NCBI RefSeq assembly: GCF_904849725.1
Contig: NC_058518.1
Location: forward strand, 6,902,147 to 6,966,146
DNA length: 64,000 bases
Source: Hordeum vulgare subsp. vulgare
Taxonomy: Eukaryota; Streptophyta; Magnoliopsida; Poales; Poaceae
Direction of reading: 5' to 3'
How positions within the stretch are numbered: position 1 is the first letter of the stretch; every line of letters starts with the position of its first letter. The position numbers were made by a program, and so were the translations under genes. The notes beneath the pieces were generated by a model that searched no databases, was not told the origin of the DNA, and saw nothing but the letters and a program-made list of their open reading frames with translations. Of the stretch, positions 56,001 through 64,000 are shown in pieces.

Positions 56001-59000
56001 AGATATGGTTATGTCTACTTAATGAAGCACAAGTCTGAAACATTTGAAAAAGTTCAAGCAATTTCAGAGTGAAGTTGAAAATCATCGTAACAAGAAGATC
56101 AAGTTCCTACGGTCTGATCGTGGGGGTGAATATGTGAGTTTCGAGTTTGGTGCTCACTTAAGACAATGTGGAATTGTTTCACAGTTAACACCGCCTGGAA
56201 CACCACAGCGTAATGGTGTGTCCGAACGTCGTAATCGCACTTTATTAGAGATGGTGTGATCTATGATGTCTCTTACCGATTTGCCGTTATCGTTTTGGGG
56301 TTATGCATTAGAAACAGCTGCATTCACTTTAAATAGGGCACCATCAAAATCCATTGAGACGACACCATATGAACTATGGTATGGCAAAAGGCCAAAGTTG
56401 TCGTTTCTTAAAGTTTGGGGATGTGATGCTTATGTCAAAAAGCTTCAGCCTGAAAAGCTGGAACCCAAGGCGGAAAAGTGCGTCTTCATAGGTTACCCAA
56501 AGGAGACAGTTGGGTACACCTTCTATCTCAAATCCGAGGGCAAAGTGTTTGTTGCTAAAAACGGAGCTTTTCTCGAGAAGGAGTTTCTCTCGAGAGAATT
56601 GAGTGGGAGGAAGATAGAACTTGACGAGGTTGTCGAACCTCTCATCCCTCTGGATGGTGGCGCAGGGCAAGGGGAAACCTCTGTCGTTGCGACGCCGGCT
56701 GAGGAGGAAGTTAATGATGGTGATCATGAAACTCCGGTTCAAGTTTCTGTCGAACCACGCAGGTCGACGAGACCACGTGCTGCTCCAGAGTGGTACGGTA
56801 ATCCCGTCTTATCAATCATGTTGTTGGACAACAATGAACCTGCAAATTATGAAGAAGCAATGGTGGGCCCGGATTCCAACAAATGGCTAGAAGCCATGAA
56901 GTCCGAGATAGGATCCATGTATGAGAACAAAGTGTGGACTTTGGAGGTACTGCCTGAGGGCCGCAAGGCTATTCAGAACAAATAGATCTTTAAGAGGAAG
57001 ACGGACGCTGACGGCAATGTGACCGTTTATAAAGCTCGACTTGTGGCAAAGGGCTTTTCACAAGTTCAAGGAGTTGACTACGATGAGACATTCTCACCCG
57101 TAGCGATGCTTAAGTCCGTCAGAATCATGTTAGCAATAGCTACATTTTTCGATTATGAAATCTGGCAGATGGATGTCAAAACGGCGTTCCTTAACGGTTT
57201 CCTTAAGGAAGAATTGTATATGATGCAACCCGAAGGTTTTGTCGATCCTAAGAATACTAACAAGGTGTGCAAGCTCCAGCGATCCATTTATAGACTGGTG
57301 CAAGCATCTCGGAGTTGGAACAAACGCTTTGATGAGGTGATCAAAGCATTTGGGTTTATACAAGTGGTTGGAGAATCTTGTATTTACAAGAAAGTGAGTG
57401 GGAGCTCTGTGGCGTTTCTAATATTATATGTGGATGACATATTGCTGATTGGAAACAACGTGGAGTTTTTTGGAGAGCATAAAGGATTACTTGAATAAAA
57501 GTTTCTCTATGAAGGACCTAGGAGAAGCTGCTTACATTCTAGGCATTAAGATCTATAGGGATAGATCAAAACGCTTGATAAGACTTTCACAAAGCACATA
57601 CCTTGATAAAGTTTTGAAGAGGTTCAAAATGGAACAGTCCAAGAAAGGGTTCTTGCCAGTTTTACAAGGTACGAGATTGAGTAAGACTCAGTGCCCAGCA
57701 ACTGATGAAGATAGAGAGCATATGCGCTCCGTCCCCTATGCTTCAGCCATAGGTTCTATCATGTATGCAATGCTGTGCACTAGACCGGACGTTAGCCTGG
57801 CCATAAGTATGGCAGGTAGGTTCTAGAGTAACCCAGGAGTAGATCACTGGACGGCGGTCAAGAATATCCTGAAGTATCTGAAAAGGACTAAGGAGATGTT
57901 TCTCGTATATGGAGGTGACGAAGAGCTCGCCGTAAAAGTTTACGTCGATGCAAGCTTTGACATAGATCCGGACGACTCTAAGTCGCAAACCGGATACGTA
58001 TTTATTCTTAATGGGGATGCGGTAAGCTGGTGCAGTTCCAAGTAAAGCATTTTAGCAGATTCTACATGTGAAGCGGAGTACATGGCTGCCTCGGAGGCGG
58101 CTAAGGAGGGTGTCTGGATGAAGCAATTCATGACGGAACTTGGAGTGGTGCCAAGCGCACTGAATCCAATAACCTTGTTCTGTGACAACACGGGTGCCAT
58201 TGCCTTAGCAAAGGAACCACGGTTTCACAAGAAGTCCAGACACATCAAACGCCACTTCAACCTCATCCGCGACTACGTCGAAGGGGAGGACGTGAATATA
58301 TACAAAGTGCACACGGATCTGAATGTAGCAGACCCGCTGACTAAACCTCTTCCACGGGCTAAGCATGATCAACACCAGAACTGTATGGGTGTTAGATTTA
58401 TTACAATGTAATTCGCATGATGATGTGAGGACTAGATTATTGACTCTAGTGCAAGTGGGAGACTGTTGGAATTATGCCCTAGAGGCAATAATAAATATAG
58501 TTATTATTATAATTCATGTATCAAGATAATCGTTTATTATCCATGCTATAATTGTATTGAATGAAGACTCATTTACATGTGTGGATACATAGACAAAACA
58601 CTGTCCCTAGCAAGCTTCTAGTTGGCTAGCCAGTTGATCAAAGATAGTCAGTGTCTTCTGATTATGAACAAGGTGTTGTTGCTTGATAACTGGATCACGT
58701 CATTAGGAGAATCACGTGATGGACTAGACCCAAACTAATAGACGTAGCATGTTGATCGTGTCATTTTGTTGCTACTGTTTTCTCCGTGTCAAGTATTTGT
58801 TCCTATGAACATGAGATCATATAACTCACAGACACCGGAGGAATACTTTGTGTGTATCAAACGTCGCAACGTAACTGGGTGACTATAAAGATGCTCTACA
58901 GGTATCTCCGAAGGTGTTAGTTGAGTTAGTATGGATCGAGACTGGGATTTGTCACTCCGTGTGACGGAGAGGTATCTCGGGGCCCACTCGGTAATACAAC

Positions 59001-62000
59001 ACCACACACAAGCCTTGCAAGCAATGTAACTTAGTCTAAGTTGCAGGATCTTGTATTACGGAACGAGTAAAGAGACTTGCCGGTAAACGAGATTGAAATA
59101 GGTACGCGGATACTGACGATCGAATCTCGGGCAAGTAACATACCGAAGGACAAAGGGAATGACATACGGGATTATATGAATCCTTGACACTGAGGTTCAA
59201 ACGATAAGTTCTTCGTAGAATATGTAGGATCCAATATGGGCATCCAGGTCCCGCTATTGGATATTGACCGAGGAGTCTCTCGGGTCATGTCTACATAGTT
59301 CTCGAACCCGCAGGGTCTGCACACTTAAGGTTCGACGTTGTTTTATGCATATTTGAGTTATATGGTTGGTTACCGAATGTTGTTCGGAGTCCTGGATGAG
59401 ATCACGGACGTCACGAGGGTTTCCGGAATGGTCCGGAAACGAAGATTGATATATAGTATGACCTCATTTGATTACCGGAAGGATTTCGGAGTTACCGGGA
59501 ATGTACGAGGAATGACGAATGGGTTCCGGGAGTTCACCGGGGGGGGCAACCCACCCCGGGGAAGCCCATAGGCCTTGAGGGTGGCGCACCAGCCCTTAGT
59601 GGGCTGGTGGGCCAACCCAAATGGGCCCTATGCGCATTGGAAGAAGAATAAAAGAGAAAGAAAAAAAAGGAGGAGGTGGGAAGGGAAGGAAGGACTCCCA
59701 CCCACCAAACCAAGTCCAACTCGGTTTGGGGGGGAGACCTTCCCCCCTTGGCTCGGCCGACCCCCTTGGGGCTCCTTGAGCCCCAAGGCAAGGCCCCCCC
59801 TCTCCCACCTATATATACGGAGGTTTTAGGGCTGATTTCAGACGACTTTTCCACGGCAGCCCGACCACATACCTCCACGGTTTTTCCTCTAGATCGCGTT
59901 TCTGCGGAGCTCGGGCGGAGCCCTGCTGAGACAAGGTCATCACCAACCTCCGGAGCACCGTCACGCTGCCAGAGAACTCTTCTACCTCTCCGTCTCTCTT
60001 GCTGGATCAAGAAGGCCGAGATCATCGTCGAGCTGTACGTGTGCTGAACGCGGAGGTGCCGTCCGTTCGGCACTAGATCGTGGGACTGATCGCGGGATTG
60101 TTCGCGGGGCGGATCGAGGGACGTGAGGACGTTCCACTACATCAACCGCGTTCACTAACGCTTCTGCTGTACGGTCTACAAGGGTACGTAGATCACTCAT
60201 CCCCTCTCGTAGATGGACATCACCATGATAGGTCTTCGTGCGCGTAGGAAAATTTTTGTTTCCCATGCGACGTTCCCCAACACCCACTTACTCGGATATC
60301 GTCCCACAGCTCCAAGCTTCGCTGGTACAGGGATGCGATGGAGTCGTACGCCTTCTTGGCTTCTCCCGCCATCAGCTCTGCCTGCAGCATGGCCCCCTTG
60401 GCCGCTCCCACCTGATCCTCCGGGAGGCGCTGGACGTTGAACTCGACATTTGACTGGCCTGGCATCGTTGGAAGCTCCTTGGGCATCCCAAGACCCGCTC
60501 CAGTCGGTTCAGCAGCAACGAGTGCCGTTTCAGTCGGCGGCATCGCCTCAGTCGGCGGCACGTCTGCGGCGAGAGCAGTAGCTGGCGGAACAGCCTCAAT
60601 GACAGGCACTGCAGCTTGCTCGGATCTCCCCTGGTCACCCTCATCCACGTAAATCACCCCTGAGGAAAGCTAGACCGAACGGCGTGAGATCTCAGAAAAA
60701 GAAAGAGGCAAGACCGAAGACAGAATTCGTGATGCGATAATGTAAACTCTCGGAATCGCTACGACGCACCTGGCTGGGACGAGACGACATTGTCCATGTC
60801 CATGGGGTCGTCCCCCTGGCGTGCCGGAGAGGTGGCAGAGGTAGCGACTCTGTCGAGTGAAATTCATTCGACCAATAAAGAGGAGGCCAATCGAATATCA
60901 CAAGAAGTTAGAAGAACAATACACTTACGTTGAGGTGACGGGAACGGTGACCCTCATCCGGGGCAAAGCCTTCCGAGGTTTTGATCCGCTCGGTTTGGCC
61001 ACCTTGGAAGGCTGACCCGCAAGTTCAGTAGCAGCGTCCCTGGTCCTCTTGGTGCTCCGAGCACTCGGACCCCCGGGAACAGTTGACGGGGCACTCGGAA
61101 CCGTAAGAGCCGTTGGCGGAGCACTCGAGGATGCTGGAAGGGCCGAGAGAGCTGCAGGTTCATGTCGGCGCTTGGTTTGATGCTCTGGCGGCGGAGGTGG
61201 CGAGTCCTGCTCTTCATCTTCCCCCTCCTCTTCACTAGACTCTTCCTCCGTTTCCCCACTGTCGGAGACGTACTCGACGCTCTCCACGCTGCCCTCCTGG
61301 CTGCCCTCCTCCTCCTCCTCCTCGGCCGGGTTCCAGTTCGAGACAGGGGAAAACCAGTTGGTCCACTTCTGCATAAAATACAGTCGGCGACATCAGGCGT
61401 CAGACGGAGATTCAAGAAAGCGATAAAACTAAGACAGTTACGTGCACTCAACAAGTGGTACTCACCTCGTTCGGAGGAGGGTTGTCCGCGCAGAAAGCCC
61501 TCACTCGCCGGGACCCTCTGGGGTTCTCGCAGGCGCCTGTGATCTGCAGCACCCACGACGCCACCTTCTCCTCGGTCACGCCCAAGACATTGGTCCGAGT
61601 GGAGTCTTCGGCCCCCGTGTAGTGCCACATGGCGTGGTCGCGAGCCTGCAGTGGTTGGATGCGCCGACCGAGGAAAACCTCCAGCAAATCTATGCCGGTG
61701 ACTCCCCTTCTGACGACATCTACGAGTGCGTCGACCAGAGGCTGGATGTCGATCTTCTTCGCCTTCGTGAGCGCAAGCTGCTTGGGCGGAGCGGGTCGAT
61801 CTAAGCTAAAAGGAGGCAACCCTATCGTGGCATTCGGGCACGCAACGTCCTGGAAGTAGAACCATGTCGACTGCCAGTTCCTAACCGACTCACTCAGCTG
61901 AAGAGCAGGATAACTACTTCTACTCTTCTTCTGGAAACCTAAGCCTCCGCAGAGCTGGAGAAGGTGTGTCTTATCATCCGACTGATGAAGTCGTTTGATG

Positions 62001-62449
62001 GTTTGGGATCTAGCAGAGAAAATATGTTTGAAAAGCCCCCAATGGGGGGGACAGCCGATGAAGCACTCGCACAGGACTATGAAAGTAGAGAGATGAGCTA
62101 TAGCATTCGGGGGAAAGTGGTGAAGCTGCGCCCCGAAGTGGTTCATTATGCCTTTGAAGAAAGGATGTGGGGACAGGGAGAAACCTTGATATACGTGGCT
62201 GAGCAGCAGGACGCGCTCCCCCTCCTGGGGCGCCGGCTCGATCTCACTCTCCGCCGGCAACCTCCACGACTTGTGCACGATCATCCCGTGCTCCACCAGC
62301 TCCAGCAGATCCCCCTCCGTCACCGTGGAGGGGAGGAAGTCACCCTGGATCCACCCCGCCGGCAACGCTCGCTGCCGCCGCTGAGCAGGAGCCGCCGCCT
62401 TCCCCTTCTTCTTCGTCGCCTCCAGCTTGCTAGTCTATCCCTTGGTCAT
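50038..62449 (-). CDS. Antisense six-exon gene of the Gypsy element
   Basis: Minus-strand exons are 62449-61466, 61368-60929, 60849-60770, 60659-60292, 50888-50594 and 50516-50038. All introns have GT/AG ends (97, 79, 110, about 464 without the Copia insert, and 77 bp). Exon lengths 984, 440, 80, 368, 295 and 479 sum to 2646 nt, and the phases agree at every junction. One stop is present at codon 5 (TAG, 62437-62435). Exon 1 (WIQGDFLPSTVTEGDLLEL; FSLSPHPFFKGIMNHFGAQL) resembles the grass domain called putative gypsy-type transposon (Pfam PF04195, from memory). Exon 2 is acidic, Pro- and Lys-rich. Exons 5-6 predict a coiled coil. The function is unknown; such antisense frames occur in Tat-like elements. 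The Copia insertion starts 8 bp inside intron 4, next to its donor. Confidence 0.75.
51349..53173 (+). repeat. Copia 5' LTR
   Basis: TGTTGGAATTATTCCCTAGAG to the CAACA end. About 50 substitutions separate it from the 3' LTR by hand alignment. TATATATATG at 52701 is the likely promoter TATA box, with a run of 12 G at 52424-52435. Confidence 0.95.
53174..54428 (+). other. Copia 5' untranslated leader with primer-binding site
   Basis: It begins GTGGCATCATGAGTTAGG. The first eight bases of the primer site, TGGCATCA, match the initiator tRNA-Met complement at 7 of 8 positions. The 1.25-kb leader upstream of gag is typical in length for BARE-type elements and has no supported coding region on either strand. 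Confidence 0.7.
54429..55094 (+). CDS. Copia gag (capsid), premature stop
   Basis: ATG at 54429. The frame contains the Copia gag region (NFVDWARNLKLIL, YKGFVLNYNMQGM, GELFAMLKVAE). A TAA at 55092-55094 after SFKRNG interrupts it. The same frame continues with a basic stretch and a CCHC zinc knuckle (CYYCKGMGHWKRNC, about 55183-55224) that binds the RNA genome. The stop therefore separates capsid from nucleocapsid. Confidence 0.85.
   Translation: MAHATVTLNFNTFLEKAKLKDDGSNFVDWARNLKLILQAGKKDYVLNAVLGDEPPATAAQDVKNAWLARKEDYSVVQCAVLYGLEPGLQHRFERHGAFEMFQELKFIFQKNARIERYETSDKFYACKMEENSSVSEHVLKMSGYSNRLVELGIELPQEAITDRILQSLPPSYKGFVLNYNMQGMNKSPGELFAMLKVAESELRKEHQVLMVNKTTSFKRNG
55095..56072 (+). pseudogene. 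Copia nucleocapsid, protease and integrase N-part
   Basis: After the zinc knuckle comes the aspartic protease (WVFDTGSVAHICN, DTGS near 55332), then pre-integrase LWHCLLGHIGVKRM (about 55736) with the integrase HHCC region (CEPCLMGKMTKTPF about 55837). The first catalytic Asp follows in IIHTDVCGPM (about 55915) and continues into FTDDLSRYGYVYLM. The frame is lost at about 56047-56051, where a run of A is one base longer than the reading requires. The next segment is in another frame. Confidence 0.85.
56044..56985 (+). pseudogene. Copia integrase C-part and RT start, with stops
   Basis: Integrase continues with FLRSDRGGEYVS (second Asp, about 56107) and TPQRNGVSERRNRTL (catalytic Glu, about 56203). 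A TGA at 56257-56259 (Arg CGA expected) precedes the conserved ALETAAFTLNRAPSK and CVFIGYPKETVGY segments. A linker rich in acidic residues leads to the RT start (YEEAMVGPDSNKWLEAMKSE). A TAG at 56983-56985 stands where Trp precedes IFKRK in the family. Confidence 0.85.
56986..58411 (+). pseudogene. Copia reverse transcriptase and RNase H, with stops
   Basis: RT motifs: [18 protein letters not shown] (about 57031), WQMDVKTAFLNG (about 57166) and the catalytic YVDDILLIG (about 57427). The frame shifts at a run of T near 57466, then continues (KSFSMKDLGEAAYILGIKIY). A TAG at 57824-57826 and a TAA near 58044-58046 interrupt it. RNase H motifs VYVDASFDID (about 57942), ADSTCEAEYMAASEAAKEG (about 58055) and HIKRHFNLIRDYV are present. 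It ends at 58411. Confidence 0.85.
58464..60282 (+). repeat. Copia 3' LTR
   Basis: TGTTGGAATTATGCCCTAGAG to TTCCCCAACA, preceded by the polypurine tract GCAAGTGGGAGAC (58451-58463). Its G run is 8 long (59539-59546). Short frames within it on both strands are LTR sequence, not genes. Confidence 0.95.
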
Positions 62450-62540
62450 GGCGGAAGTTGCGGGTCCGCGAAGGAGAAGGAAAAGGAGGAATCTTGGGTG
62501 CGCAGGAGGAGCAAGCAAAGGCAAGAGATCCGGCGAGCGT

Positions 62541-62957
62541 AACGAGAAAACCCTCGCCGCTGAGGTTTAAGTAAGGTTCCGACTGCGTCACTGGCAGGTG
62601 GCCCCGAAACCTTATCCCCCGACCAACCGCGGCGATATCAGTGGAGAAGATGAAGGCGCGAGAATCGAGGCGTCATGCGCTACTCGAGCGCGATGTCGTC
62701 ATCCCCGCTGAGCGCGCGGTAACCGAAATTTGAGGATCCCGGAAAATCCGCCGCTGTCAGTTGACTGGTCACGTCAGGAGATACCCTGGAAGCACTCGGT
62801 TTCCGACAGTTTGTTCCACAAATACTTCCACTCGGATCGTTGGCCAGAAAAGATAAAATGGATCGAGGCAAGCAACGCCAAAGTCACATCCATTCCAGTC
62901 GGATCCAAACTTCAAGCATCGCTTCGTCGTTCCAACCCCAATCCATTCGAGGAATAA
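62541..62957 (+). other. Gypsy region between antisense gene start and 3' LTR
   Basis: About 0.4 kb without a supported gene. It presumably holds the promoter of the antisense gene (reading leftward) and the polypurine tract of the Gypsy element (GAGGAATAA just before the 3' LTR is the best candidate, though weak). Confidence 0.4.
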
Positions 62958-63514
62958 TGGTGGGGTCATAGTCCTAGGGTAGGATCATAGGCCTGCCCTG
63001 TAGGTCCAACCCAAGGACTACCCCTCATAAGGGACAAGGCCCTTAGTCAGTTCCGACTGAACTAAGGAGTTCCCTTCATCCAGTCGGTAACAGATCCTCG
63101 ACCATCCAGTCGGAGATTAGCATTCGGAGTTTATCAAACTAACCGACTGGATTCCACTCTGTGCATCGTAACCCCCCTGGAGGGAAACGGTCATACGTTT
63201 CCATGTGCCTTTATTAGCATTTAAGACGTACGTTACCTGTAACGTAGGCATTTATTCGCCACTACTCCACCCCTGTGCATCGAACCGTTGTGGAGGGCAG
63301 CGCACTCTATATAAGCCACCCTCCCCCACTGGTGCAAGGGTGAGCAACTCATTGTATTCCATATTCCACTCGACAACAAGCTCCCAGAGCACTGAGACGT
63401 AGGGCTATTACCTCCACCGCTGAGGGGCCTGAACTCATACAACCTCGCCGTAGCTAAGGCTCTGCCCATCCTTTCGTACCCTACATATCTACTGTCAGAC
63501 TTATACCCACGACA
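62958..63514 (+). repeat. Gypsy 3' LTR
   Basis: TGGTGGGGTCATAG to CCCACGACA, 557 bp, equal in length to the 5' LTR. About 9 substitutions differ. Because its first base pair context is TGG instead of TGA, the difference lies in the third base and leaves the TG end intact. TATATAA is at 63308-63314. Confidence 0.95.
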
Positions 63515-63529
63515 ATTCCCCTAGTAGTG

Positions 63530-64000
63530 CTATGGACTCACACATCAGACACTTCCCATCTCTTTCTTTCTTTCTCCATCCTCAAGCTCATCTCTCCTAG
63601 CTAGTTGTAAATTCCCACTAGATCTTTAATGACGCGCGTTGCTGCGTCCGTCAATTTTGGCAATAGAATGATGGGAATTTGTAGATATTTGTGGTATTTA
63701 GCCATAATTTTACAATTTAGCTCATAAGTTAAACCTCAGTGTGTTTTGGAAACCACTTTACCAATCCATAGATCTAGACCAAGCTACGGCATATGCCCTC
63801 CTAGAATATTTAAAATAGTTGCTTGCAACAAATTTCAAACTTATAGCAGTCTAGCCTCCTTTTTTACACCTAAAGTGCAAAATCAATTCTATGGGACAAC
63901 ATGCCTAAACACACAAGGCCGCTAAAATACTTGAGGATGTACCGCTATGGTGCAGCCCCAACAACTTGCTTGAAACCAAGTGGATCTTCAACCCCTATTG
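63530..64000. other. Right flank, no gene recognised
   Basis: Follows the right end and CTA duplication of the CACTA element. It contains a pyrimidine run (TCTTTCTTTCTTTCTCC), ATGACGCGCGTTGCTGCGTC and AT-rich DNA. I see no coding exon, but the window ends here. Confidence 0.35.

Larger units (their letters stand above)
51349..60282 (+). mobile_element. Complete Angela/BARE-type Copia retrotransposon
   Basis: An 8934-bp element with LTRs of 1825 and 1819 bp (TGTTGG...CAACA) is flanked by the perfect 5-bp duplication CCCAC (51344-51348 and 60283-60287). The primer site TGGCATCA follows the 5' LTR (plant elements usually have TGGTATCA, complementary to initiator tRNA-Met). The polypurine tract GCAAGTGGGAGAC precedes the 3' LTR. 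Internal genes follow Copia order: gag, protease, integrase, RT, RNase H. Several stops and two frameshifts make it unable to move by itself. Confidence 0.95.
39979..63514 (+). mobile_element. Tat-like Gypsy LTR retrotransposon with antisense gene
   Basis: Two 557-bp LTRs (TG...CA), a primer-binding site, gag-protease-RT-RNase H-integrase in Gypsy order, and a long region with tandem arrays and an antisense gene before the 3' LTR define the element. Flanking bases CTTCC (39974-39978) and ATTCC (63515-63519) are a 5-bp target duplication with one change. Removing the nested solo LTR and Copia element with their duplications leaves about 12.7 kb. The order and the extra antisense gene fit the Tat/Grande-like group; this assignment is inference. 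Pol contains two stops and a frameshift, and gag is interrupted, so it is non-autonomous now. Confidence 0.9.
38655..63529 (+). mobile_element. Small non-autonomous CACTA element split by a Gypsy insertion
   Basis: The left end CACTAGTAGCGAAAATGCTA at 38655 and right end ACTTCC...CCTAGTAGTG at 63529 are flanked by the 3-bp duplication CTA (38652-38654 and 63530-63532). Subterminal repeats of the type CTACTAGTAGCGCGGGT / ACCCGCGCTACTACTA lie at 38660-38880 and 39680-39970. Without the Gypsy element it is about 1.34 kb. The GC-rich centre (38900-39680) has no transposase motif; its long frames on both strands reflect composition. It must depend on transposase supplied elsewhere. Confidence 0.85.

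Noticed and set aside
59534..60287. Frames of 100-179 codons on the minus strand ending in RMGNKNFPTRTKTYHGD
   Set aside because: They are Copia LTR sequence, present identically in all three LTR copies, and carry the LTR end motif.

Overview
The window is plant nuclear DNA, almost certainly from a Triticeae grass (wheat, Aegilops or barley type). The evidence is a BARE/Angela-type Copia family, a large Tat-like Gypsy element carrying an antisense gene, two grass CACTA families, Stowaway MITEs, LINE tails, and very sparse genes between nested transposons. Nothing prokaryotic is present.

Layout. (1) 0.7-4.9 kb: an LRR-rich NLR-like gene on the plus strand. A paralogue lies at 33.6-36.7 kb. 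The two copies share their 5' flank, coding exon and 3' flank, so they form a dispersed tandem duplication about 32.7 kb apart. In both, the NB-ARC region is recognisable but its nucleotide-binding motifs are lost, while more than 1000 codons stay open. (2) 5.6-9.3 kb: a chimera of gene fragments (a broken ADH1-like alcohol dehydrogenase with introns, a piece of a PDR/ABCG transporter, and two unassigned pieces), starting at a Helitron-like 5' end. A second, minus-strand Helitron-like end lies near 12.05 kb. (3) 12.6-26.2 kb: five partial copies of a locus-specific repeat carrying a TATA-box promoter and leader. They are separately interrupted by a MuDR-like TIR insertion, LINE-derived insertions with 15-bp target duplications, a dead Copia pol and a CACTA end. 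(4) 26.5-27.8 kb: a LINE on the minus strand carrying a second, 5'-truncated LINE. (5) 29.2-31.3 kb: a decayed Copia-like LTR. (6) 38.7-63.5 kb: a three-level nest. A small CACTA element (CTA duplication) received a Tat-like Gypsy element, which in turn received an Angela-type solo LTR in gag (CCGTT duplication) and a complete Angela/BARE-type Copia element (CCCAC duplication).

Most notable. The Gypsy element carries a six-exon antisense gene between pol and the 3' LTR. All five splice junctions keep reading phase over 882 codons, and the only defect is a stop at codon 5. The same interval holds a 70-bp array in which each unit encodes two hairpins. The host genes most likely to be functional are the two NLR-like paralogues. 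Their true start codons lie in an upstream exon that I could not find.
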